This document shows positions 1 to 6,219 of a DNA stretch of 18,344 bases, piece after piece. Source of the stretch: Bacillota bacterium (GTDB lineage Bacteria > Eremiobacterota > SpSt-956 > JAKJGF01); the NCBI GenBank assembly GCA_029555925.1, contig JAKPQU010000376.1, forward strand, positions 1 to 18,344, written 5' to 3'. Every line of letters begins with the position of its first letter. Positions within the stretch are counted from its first letter, which is position 1. The position numbers and the translations under genes are program-made. Under the pieces are notes generated by a model. It made no database searches. It worked only from the letters and a program-made list of their open reading frames with translations, and had not been told where the DNA came from.

Positions 1-127
1 TTTCATAACTTATTAGAATTTAAGTCGTCGTGACGCGTAACGCGTGACGCGTGACGGGTTTAATCCCTGCGCATCACGCATTACGCTTTACGCATTACGA
101 GGTCATTATTTATGGATAGTTATGAAA
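1..127. repeat. Palindromic repeat element, copy 1 (MITE-like)
   Basis: The element begins with TTTCATAAC (1-9) and ends with its reverse complement GTTATGAAA (119-127). Inside, heptad units of the GTGACGC type (about 31-58) face an inverse array of GCATTAC/GCATCAC units (about 70-100), so the whole could fold into a long hairpin. The same structure occurs inverted at 6042-6162, and the likeness continues outside the right terminus for nine bases (128-136). The left end is at the window edge, so it may extend further. No transposase is encoded; a non-autonomous MITE-like element is my inference. Confidence 0.7.
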
Positions 128-230
128 CTAACTATAAATGCCAGTTTTTTAATTTCAATTGTTTCATGGAAATATTATATCACACATGGTAAAGGATAAT
201 AAAGAAACTGGAGAAACCTTCCATGTTTAT

Positions 231-283
231 ATAAAAAAGAATGAATAGTGAGCGATATAAAAACCCGCTATTCATTCTTTTTA
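231..283 (-). terminator. Intrinsic terminator, probably bidirectional
   Basis: A perfect 12-bp stem, AAGAATGAATAG (237-248) with CTATTCATTCTT (268-279), encloses a 19-nt loop. On the minus strand the stem is followed by a run of T (complement of the A-run 233-238); on the plus strand it is also followed by T residues. It lies about 20 nt past the stop of the 47-aa gene at 301-444, so it most likely ends the minus-strand unit that contains the ProRS-like gene. Confidence 0.8.
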
Positions 284-300
284 TCTTTACGACAATAAGA

Positions 301-444
301 TTAATTTTTAATCTTTATGGCAATATCTTCAAGTTTTAAAGATTCTACAAAATCTGCAGGATCAAAATCATCTTCTTCTCTGCATTCTGATATAAAATCT
401 TTCTTCGCCAGGATATCAGCTTTGCTGTCAATCATCTGTTTCAT
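301..444 (-). CDS. Small acidic protein, 47 aa, unknown
   Basis: The frame starts at ATG 444 with a strong ribosome site (AGGAGCGGAG, just upstream) and ends at TAA 301-303. The protein is acidic in the middle (CREEDDFDPADF) and basic at the C-terminal end (IKIKN). It has one cysteine and no membrane segment or signal peptide. It begins 51 nt after the stop of the ProRS-like gene and is followed by a terminator, so it is the last gene of that unit. I do not recognise a family. The good ribosome site, position and clean stop argue it is a real gene. It could be a small regulatory or binding partner of the upstream protein; that is only inference from position. Confidence 0.65.
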   Translation of the reverse strand: MKQMIDSKADILAKKDFISECREEDDFDPADFVESLKLEDIAIKIKN

Positions 445-495
445 ATACTCCGCTCCTGTTCAAATATGAAAATTATGGCTTGAATAGCCGATTTT

Positions 496-2202
496 TTATT
501 GATTTTCGGTAAGATGTTCCTTTAACCTTCTTAAAACTTCCGCTATTACATTTTCTACGGAACATGTAATATTTTTATTTATCTCTCTTATCTTAATTTC
601 CACTATGTTTTCTTTTATTGCTTTAAGCCCCACGGTAATCCTTAAAGGTATGCCAAGAAGATCTGCATCTTTGAATTTAAAACCTGCCCTGGCATCTCTA
701 TCGTCAATCAGGACTTCTATATGTTCTTTCTTCAGACTGTCATAGATATTAAAAGCTATATCCCTCTGCTTTTCATCGGAAGGGTCAAGAAGCAATATGA
801 CGGCTTTAAAGGGAGACACTTCATAAGGCCATATAATCCCGTTTTCATCATGATGGTTTTCTACTATAGCTGCCATGGTCCTGCTTATAGAAAGAGAATA
901 GACTCCCATCATAATCTGTTCTTCTTCGCTTTTTTCATTGAAAAATGCGGCTTTTGCCGGGCCGGTATATTTATTCTCCGCCATGACTGCTCTTCCGAGT
1001 TCAAAGGCATTTCTTGTTTTCAGAGGTTTTTTACAGATTTTACACCTGTCTCCTGCAGATGCCATTCTGAGATCTCCATATTCTGATACCATGAAATCTC
1101 TTTTTGATACAACATGTCTGTAATGATAATTACATTTATTTGCTCCCACTATAAGGGATTTCATCTGTTTTACTTCAAAATCTGCCAGGATTTTTATATT
1201 TCCGAGTCCGACAGGGCCTGCAAATCCTACAGGAGCACCTGTGACCTTTTGTACGAATGTATCATCTCCCATTTCCAGTTTCCCGGCATGAAGTAATTTT
1301 TTTAATTTATGAGGATTAAGTTCTCTGTCTCCTCTTACAAGCACAGCTACCGGTTTGCCGTCTGCTTTATATATGAGGGTCTTTGCAAAAGCTGTTGGCT
1401 CTTCTCCAAGAAAAGCCGTTACTTCTTCAATGGTTTTTTTATCGGGCGTAAATATTTCTTCTATGGTGGAAGCTGATTGTTCCGCCGGTGTCTCATCAAT
1501 AGAAAATTCTGCTTTTTCCGATGTGGATATATAACCACATTCAGGACACATATATAAAATTTCATCGCCCATGTCATTCAAGATTAAAAATTTAGTCGCT
1601 TCACGGAAATCTTCACTGTATGACGGCAGAACTGTTACCTGAAGACCGCATTTCTTTAAAATATTCAGATAAATATTGCAGATTTTTTCGTAACCTTTCT
1701 TCAGATCTTCTCGTGATGTATGAAAGCTGTATATTTTATTTATAATGGATTCCTTCGATTTCAGCAGCCCTCCTTTTGCTTTATTATCATCCTTTAAAGA
1801 AGGAACTGTATGATAAAAAAAGAGGGGCATTTCTCTGTAAGAACGAACTTCTTTTTTTATGATATCCGTAACGATTTCCTCAAAACATGTGCCAGTAGCG
1901 AAATCTCTTCCGCTTCTGTCTTTAAAATAGAAAGCCTGTTCATCCCCGGAGATTTCGGGATATAAATCCTGCGGGTTAAGTAAAGGAAGAATCATTTCCT
2001 GGATTGATTCTTTTTGAAGTTCTTCTCTTATTATTTTTTCGATGTTTCTCAATACAAGCGTTCCTGCAGGAAGAAGTGTATAAATTCCTCCTGCTATTTT
2101 TCTTATAAAACTTCCTCTTAACAGTAATTTATTACTGACGGTATTCGCATCGGCAGGGGCTTCTTTAAGGGTTCTTATAAATAGCTGTGATAATTTCATC
2201 AT
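496..2202 (-). CDS. proS: Prolyl-tRNA synthetase homologue with degenerate catalytic motifs
   Basis: This is a 568-aa full-length bacterial-type ProRS: class II core (about 1-220 and 385-460), editing INS domain (about 225-385) and anticodon-binding domain (about 465-568, with DDRDARAGFKFKDADLLGIP). ProRS normally charges tRNA-Pro with proline in the cytoplasm. Here the core signatures are replaced. The motif 2 region, FRDExRPRFGxMRxREF in the family, reads LKDDNKAKGGLLKSKES (136-152), with all five arginines turned to lysine. PTHEE reads TCFEE (105-109), GxxSHEF is absent near 196-205, GHIFQLGTKY reads GRAVMAENKY (403-412), and motif 3 GIGxxR reads SLSISR (436-441), keeping only the Arg. INS features (TLIYKA with K279, VRGDRELN, GAPVGFAGPVGL, H360) are kept. 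The ATG overlaps the preceding stop (ATGA), which indicates translational coupling. The family is certain; prolyl-adenylate activity is doubtful. A diverged but working enzyme remains possible. Confidence 0.9.
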   Translation of the reverse strand: MMKLSQLFIRTLKEAPADANTVSNKLLLRGSFIRKIAGGIYTLLPAGTLVLRNIEKIIREELQKESIQEMILPLLNPQDLYPEISGDEQAFYFKDRSGRDFATGTCFEEIVTDIIKKEVRSYREMPLFFYHTVPSLKDDNKAKGGLLKSKESIINKIYSFHTSREDLKKGYEKICNIYLNILKKCGLQVTVLPSYSEDFREATKFLILNDMGDEILYMCPECGYISTSEKAEFSIDETPAEQSASTIEEIFTPDKKTIEEVTAFLGEEPTAFAKTLIYKADGKPVAVLVRGDRELNPHKLKKLLHAGKLEMGDDTFVQKVTGAPVGFAGPVGLGNIKILADFEVKQMKSLIVGANKCNYHYRHVVSKRDFMVSEYGDLRMASAGDRCKICKKPLKTRNAFELGRAVMAENKYTGPAKAAFFNEKSEEEQIMMGVYSLSISRTMAAIVENHHDENGIIWPYEVSPFKAVILLLDPSDEKQRDIAFNIYDSLKKEHIEVLIDDRDARAGFKFKDADLLGIPLRITVGLKAIKENIVEIKIREINKNITCSVENVIAEVLRRLKEHLTENQ

Positions 2203-2852
2203 TCATTACCTTTCAGTAATTCGTAAAATTCCTTTTCATTTAAAACCATGGAGTAGCAGTAATTATTGATAAACCTGAAATTATCCGTTACGGCTCCGTC
2301 AAATACTGTGGCTTCTACGGAACAGTTCTGTATAAGGGCACCTGTAAGATCGGCATTTCGAAAAATAGATGTCTTCAGATTGCATGTCAGAAATTTTGAG
2401 CTGCGTAAACTGGAATTACTGAAATCGGCACTGATAATGCATTCCTGAAAAAAACAGTCTTCCAGTTTTTTATTTGACAGATCCCTGTTTTCAAGTTCTA
2501 AAAATTTAAAAATTCTTTCTCCCATTTCATAGAGTTCTTCGAATTGAATATTATGTTTTTCTATTAAAAGATTCTTGAGATGGTACAGTGTATCATAGAG
2601 TTTTCTGTCAGAAAAAATGCCCTCTTTATATTCAACTTTTTGTTGAAATTCCTGAACTTTAAGAAAGGCTTTTCTGTAATCTACCGATTCCGCCCATTCT
2701 TCAGCCATTCTGTCATCGGAATTGACAATAGTCCAGAATTCTTCTTCCGTATTGTGATCTACCGGAACCAGTGGTCTGGATAGATAGGAAATCATATCAT
2801 TGAAGAGTTTGTCATTATCTATATTATCTGGATTGAAAAAAATATTCATCAT
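2199..2852 (-). CDS. Pentapeptide-repeat protein, 217 aa
   Basis: The C-terminal half (about residues 115-190) shows A(D/N)Lxx-like five-residue periodicity, with runs such as ENRDLSNKKLEDC, ADFSNSSLRSSKF and FRNADLTGALIQNC. This pattern folds as a right-handed beta helix. The N-terminal part is alpha-helical and acidic and is not recognised. There is no signal peptide, so it is probably cytoplasmic. I chose the ATG at 2852 (or the next codon) because GGAGG precedes it; a longer frame starting at 2888 has no such site. The start lies inside the end of the upstream antitoxin-like gene (29-nt overlap), and the stop overlaps the ATG of the ProRS homologue by 4 nt. The tight coupling suggests the three products act together. 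Pentapeptide proteins are known as DNA mimics or scaffolds, but no specific role can be assigned. Confidence 0.75.
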   Translation of the reverse strand: MMNIFFNPDNIDNDKLFNDMISYLSRPLVPVDHNTEEEFWTIVNSDDRMAEEWAESVDYRKAFLKVQEFQQKVEYKEGIFSDRKLYDTLYHLKNLLIEKHNIQFEELYEMGERIFKFLELENRDLSNKKLEDCFFQECIISADFSNSSLRSSKFLTCNLKTSIFRNADLTGALIQNCSVEATVFDGAVTDNFRFINNYCYSMVLNEKEFYELLKGNE

Positions 2853-3075
2853 AAGCCTCCATACCCGGAGCTTCCCAGTCATGTTCAAAACTTGCCAGTC
2901 TTGACCGAAGATTAAAAGCCTGTTCCCTGGTTAAACCTGTTTCACTCAACGGAGTGCCTTTTGTCTGAACTCTGGATTTTAAAAAATGTACAAAATCTGC
3001 CACTTCTACTATTTTATTTTCCGGCAATACTATTAAATCATTTAGAATTTGTTCTGCATATTTTTGTATATCCAT
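2824..3075 (-). CDS. DUF2281/antitoxin-like small protein, 83 aa
   Basis: The N-terminal half (ILNDLIVLPENKIVEVADFV followed by HFLKSR) resembles the DUF2281-type helical region of antitoxin-like proteins, and the C-terminal half (LTREQAFNLRSRLASFEHDW, then EAPGMEAYDEY) matches a recurrent tail I associate with putative antitoxins. The start ATG 3075 has an AAGGAG site ten nt upstream. It is the first gene after a good sigma-70-type promoter and overlaps the pentapeptide gene. In classic modules the following gene would be a PIN, MazF or RelE-type toxin; here none is present. Antitoxin function is therefore by analogy only. It may act as the DNA-binding autoregulator of the unit. Confidence 0.7.
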   Translation of the reverse strand: MDIQKYAEQILNDLIVLPENKIVEVADFVHFLKSRVQTKGTPLSETGLTREQAFNLRSRLASFEHDWEAPGMEAYDEYFFQSR

Positions 3076-3131
3076 ATAAACAAACTCCTTTATGTTTATG
3101 AACAGGATTAAAAATCTGTTGTCTATAATCT

Positions 3132-3161
3132 AATATAATTCTATATCCTTATACATGTCAA
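3132..3161 (-). promoter_or_regulatory. Sigma-70-type promoter for the antitoxin-like/ProRS-like unit
   Basis: Reading the minus strand, TTGACA (3161-3156) is a perfect -35 box, followed by an 18-nt spacer and a TATATT -10 box (3137-3132). Transcription would start near 3125, about 50 nt before the ATG at 3075. The -35 box nearly abuts the stop codon of the preceding gene (3163), so the downstream genes have their own promoter rather than depending on alaS read-through. Confidence 0.65.
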
Positions 3162-3162
3162 G

Positions 3163-3879
3163 CTATTTCATCAGAATCCCTGCGGGACCTTTTTCATTTA
3201 TGATATCTTTTATTTCCTTGAATTTTATAATTTCCTCCACTCCCTGGCTCACATAGGCAGTATTTATGTTTACAAGAACCAGTGCGTCAGCGGTCAAATA
3301 AAAATCATAGCCTTCTTTCTGTATCTCTATATAACTCTTACGTTTTTCCAGAAGAGTTTTTATTATGCCCATATAATTTGATTTTTCTTTGAATAAATCT
3401 TTAAATTTATATATTTTCCCGTCTTTCAGATTAACGGTAAATGTTTTCAGAAGTTTTGAAGGATGGGCTGAAGGCGTAAGTATTTCAAGGCCGCTGTAAT
3501 CGATGGAGAGAATGTCGTTTTTATTGACTCCCACCGTATATTCCACTTCTATTGTATTTTTAAATTCCTTTCCGAAGGTTTCTATGAGATCCTTATGGCA
3601 GAATTCCAGATCCTTTTTATCACAGAAATTTACGCTTCTGCCGTATAGCTCCTCATAACCTGTGAGAAATCCTTTTTTGAAATATTTATTCAGATTATTC
3701 TCTACTGTTTTATCTGAAAGACCTGTAATCTGCGGATAGGTTATCTTTATAGATAATTTCCCGTCAGATGATTTATAGACAAAATTTTCACTTTTTATGT
3801 CTGCGCCGTAAACACTGTATATACAGAGACAGAATAAAAAAGCCGTAATAAACAAATTTTTCAAATATTTCATAATCAT
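3163..3879 (-). CDS. Secreted DUF3298-like (PdaC/RsiV-type) protein, 238 aa
   Basis: The protein begins with a Sec signal peptide (MIMKYLKNLFITAF, hydrophobic through about residue 20, cleavage near VYG-AD) and has no lipobox. The mature part has the layout of DUF4163/DUF3298 proteins: an N-terminal region with ITYPQITG, and a C-terminal region with FTVNLKDGKIYKFKDLF, the typical DUF3298 strand-turn motif. Such domains sit on the outside of polysaccharide deacetylases and anti-sigma factors, but the catalytic domains are missing, so function is unknown. Start 3879 was chosen because AAAGGG lies 5 nt upstream; the frame can be extended to 3927 without a ribosome site. It follows alaS after 78 nt containing four heptad repeats, and no promoter is visible, so it is probably co-transcribed with alaS. 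Confidence 0.75.
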   Translation of the reverse strand: MIMKYLKNLFITAFLFCLCIYSVYGADIKSENFVYKSSDGKLSIKITYPQITGLSDKTVENNLNKYFKKGFLTGYEELYGRSVNFCDKKDLEFCHKDLIETFGKEFKNTIEVEYTVGVNKNDILSIDYSGLEILTPSAHPSKLLKTFTVNLKDGKIYKFKDLFKEKSNYMGIIKTLLEKRKSYIEIQKEGYDFYLTADALVLVNINTAYVSQGVEEIIKFKEIKDIINEKGPAGILMK

Positions 3880-3920
3880 ATTAACCCTTTCGTATTGTAA
3901 CTTCATCTGGTACCTTCCAC

Positions 3921-3948
3921 GCGTCACGCGTCACGCGTCACGCGTCAC
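3921..3948. repeat. Four perfect GCGTCAC heptads
   Basis: Four head-to-tail copies of GCGTCAC fill the gap between alaS and the secreted protein gene. The identical array recurs at 14552-14579, just before pilT. It belongs to the GCGTRAY family found at seven or more intergenic places in the window. Here there is only one arm and no facing inverse array. Confidence 0.85.
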
Positions 3949-3957
3949 GAGTATAGA

Positions 3958-5709
3958 TTATTGCAGCACAGCCTTTATCCTTCTGACACCGGCAGAACTG
4001 CTCTGCTCTTTCTTTATGATAAATTTACCCAGGAGACCTGTTCTTTCTACATGAGGGCCACCGCATACTTCTTTACTGTAATCCCCTATAGAGTAAACCT
4101 TCACACGTTCTCCGTATTTTTCTGCAAAGAATGCAAGGGCTCCTTCTCTGTCCGCTTCGTCTTTTGTCATTTCACGGCATATTACGGGATGGTCTTTTGC
4201 TATTGCATCATTAACCAGGTCTTCCACCTGTTTTATCTGTTCGGGAGTCATTTTATCGGGATGGGCAAAATCAAATCTGAGTCTTTCTGTTGTTATGTTG
4301 CTTCCTTTCTGCTGAACATGTTTCCCGAGAACCCTCCTTAAAGCTTCATGCATAAGATGTGTGGCAGTATGCAGTTTTGTCGTCATGTCTTCATGGTCTG
4401 CAAGACCGCCTGCAAATTTTTTGTCAGCTCCTGCCCTTGAGAGTTCCTGATGCTTTTTAAACTGTTCATGAAAGCCTTCCATGTCACAGGTAAATCCACG
4501 TTCATCACAGAGCTCTTTCGTAAGTTCCGGTGGGAAGCCGTATGTATCATAGAGTCTGAATACGGTTTTGCCCTGTAAAACCTTATTGTCTCTGGCATGC
4601 TCTACAACTTTGAGAAATTCTTTTTCTCCCCTCTCAAGGGTTTTCCCGAATTTCTCTTCTTCTTCTTTCAGGCATGAAGTTATATGTTCTTTTGACCTGA
4701 GAAGTTCAGGATAAACATCTTTATAGAGGTCTATAACCAGCTCACCTAACTCTGCAGAAAATGCTCTGTTTATACCGAGTTTCATACCATGACGGATAAT
4801 TCTTCTTATAAGACGCCTTAATACGTAGCTCTGATCAAGGTTTCCGGGAGCAATACCTTCAGAAAGAATGAATACCGATGCTCTTATATGTTCTGTTATG
4901 ACCCTTTCAGAATATATGTTCTCTTCTTTTGATATAGATTTTACCATGTCTATGATTGGTTTGAAGAGTTCTGTTTCAAAGATGTTTTCTTTACCCTGAA
5001 GTATGGCTGCATTTCTTTCAAGTCCGAAGCCTGTATCAACATTTTTCTGCTTAAGCGGTATATATAAACCTTCAGGAGTTTTATTATACTCCATGAAAAC
5101 ATCGTTCCATATTTCCCAGTATTTTCCGCAGTTACATGACGGATCACATGAAGGACTGCATTTTTCTTTGCCACTATCATAGAACATTTCCGTATCAGGC
5201 CCACAAGGGCCGGACGGCCCTGCAGGCCCCCACCAGTTCTGTTTTTTACCGAAAAAATAAATTCTGTCTTCCGGTATACCGACTGATTTCCATATGGAGA
5301 AAGCCTCTTCATCTTTCGGAGCATCACTGTCTCCTCCAAATACTGTAACAGATAATCGTTCAGAAGGAAAGCCGAGTACTCCTGTTAAAAAATCATAACT
5401 CATTTTTATGGCTTCTTCTTTGAAATAATCACCCAGTGACCAGTTGCCGAGCATTTCGAAAAATGTGAGATGTATTGTGTCGCCTACTTCATCTATATCA
5501 TCTGTCCTGAGGCATTTCTGGCAGTCTACAAGCCTTTTGCCTGCCGGATGTGTTTCGCCTTTTAAAAAAGGCACAAGAGGGTGCATACCTGCAGTAGTAA
5601 ACAGCACTGTAGGATCATTTTCCGGAATAAGAGGTGCTCCCGGAATTTCGGCATGATTTCTTTCTTTGAAAAAATCTATATATTTTCTTCTTAATTCTTT
5701 TGCTAACAT
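3958..5709 (-). CDS. alaS: Alanyl-tRNA synthetase, short form without C-Ala
   Basis: This enzyme charges tRNA-Ala with alanine. The class II core is intact (ELRRKYIDFF start, TTAGMHPLVPF, HLTFFEMLGNWSLGDYF, a cysteine cluster CSPSCDPSCNCG, motif 3 NVDTGFGLER). The tRNA-recognition helices follow, then the editing domain with its zinc ligands HTATH (H447, H451) and CGGPH (C549, H553). It ends at residue 583 with SSSAGVRRIKAVLQ, so the DHHA1/C-Ala region of the usual 870-aa enzyme is absent. No remnant of it lies downstream, which points to a natural short form rather than a break. Start 5709 follows an AAGGAG site 12 nt upstream and a good promoter at 5834-5862. The sequence resembles candidate-phylum short AlaRS, so lateral transfer is possible. 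Confidence 0.95.
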   Translation of the reverse strand: MLAKELRRKYIDFFKERNHAEIPGAPLIPENDPTVLFTTAGMHPLVPFLKGETHPAGKRLVDCQKCLRTDDIDEVGDTIHLTFFEMLGNWSLGDYFKEEAIKMSYDFLTGVLGFPSERLSVTVFGGDSDAPKDEEAFSIWKSVGIPEDRIYFFGKKQNWWGPAGPSGPCGPDTEMFYDSGKEKCSPSCDPSCNCGKYWEIWNDVFMEYNKTPEGLYIPLKQKNVDTGFGLERNAAILQGKENIFETELFKPIIDMVKSISKEENIYSERVITEHIRASVFILSEGIAPGNLDQSYVLRRLIRRIIRHGMKLGINRAFSAELGELVIDLYKDVYPELLRSKEHITSCLKEEEEKFGKTLERGEKEFLKVVEHARDNKVLQGKTVFRLYDTYGFPPELTKELCDERGFTCDMEGFHEQFKKHQELSRAGADKKFAGGLADHEDMTTKLHTATHLMHEALRRVLGKHVQQKGSNITTERLRFDFAHPDKMTPEQIKQVEDLVNDAIAKDHPVICREMTKDEADREGALAFFAEKYGERVKVYSIGDYSKEVCGGPHVERTGLLGKFIIKKEQSSSAGVRRIKAVLQ

Positions 5710-5833
5710 GTTGAATACAACTCCTTTGATAAATGTTTCAGAGAACCGGATAATATTTTATTTAAAGCTTAATTTACGCCATAAAAAATGAAAGTTCCTG
5801 TACGCTTAAATTAAAGGGGGTAAAATCTGACCT

Positions 5834-5862
5834 ATTATACATGTTATAAGCCTATAATGCAA
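5834..5862 (-). promoter_or_regulatory. Sigma-70-type promoter for alaS
   Basis: On the minus strand, TTGCAT (5862-5857), a 17-nt spacer and a perfect TATAAT (5839-5834) lie about 125 nt before the alaS start. This leaves a leader of roughly 115 nt, in which no T-box or other clear riboswitch was recognised. The rest of the gap to the repeat at 6042 (about 5863-6032) is very AT-rich and shows nothing else I can support. Confidence 0.65.
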
Positions 5863-6041
5863 TCATGAATTTTTATATAGAATCCTGCATAAATAGTACT
5901 GGAAAATCTGTGAGAGTGAGCAGACAGGATATTTTCGACTCACAAATCAGGGCTCGCTGATAAAATTACAAAATATTTATTGAGAATTTATAAATATTTT
6001 TATATTTTTTTCCGATATATAAAGATAGGTTATATAGTTAG

Positions 6042-6162
6042 TTTCATAACAATCCATAATTAATAACTTCGTAATGCGTAAAGCGTGATGTGTGATGTGA
6101 AGGGATAATAACCCATTACGCATTACGCATCACGACAAATTAAATTCTAATAGGTTATGAAA
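6042..6162. repeat. Palindromic repeat element, copy 2 (inverted relative to copy 1)
   Basis: The termini are TTTCATAAC (6042-6050) and GTTATGAAA (6154-6162). The reverse complement of this segment matches 1-127 along its length, including CTATTAGAATTTAA next to one end, the heptad arms and ATTATGGAT next to the other end. The likeness continues nine bases outside the 6042 end (6033-6041), but not outside the 6162 end as far as can be compared. The two copies thus face each other and bracket 128-6041. Confidence 0.8.
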
Positions 6163-6219
6163 TACACACCTATAATTTGATTTTTCAGTTTAATTTATAA
6201 TTACGAGGAGGTTATTTAA

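Noticed and set aside
496..2202. ProRS-like gene as a decaying pseudogene
   Set aside because: The frame is intact over 568 codons, with a coupled start, and conserved editing and anticodon domains. Random decay would not spare those while changing only catalytic signatures.
2824..2888. Longer start (2888) for the pentapeptide protein
   Set aside because: It would overlap the antitoxin-like gene by 65 nt without a ribosome site, while GGAGG stands right before the ATG at 2852.
3921..3948. CRISPR array
   Set aside because: The 7-bp units are contiguous, with no unique spacers, and no cas gene is present. They are simple tandem heptads.
3961..4341. 126-aa open frame on the plus strand inside alaS
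   Set aside because: It is antisense to conserved alaS sequence, with aromatic/Cys-rich composition and no ribosome site.
3958..5709. alaS truncated by a frameshift or nonsense mutation
   Set aside because: The sequence past the stop shows no C-Ala or DHHA1 remnant in any frame. It goes straight into heptads and then a gene with its own signal peptide.
5710..5830. T-box riboswitch in the alaS leader
   Set aside because: No T-box consensus or terminator/antiterminator pair could be found in the leader of about 115 nt.
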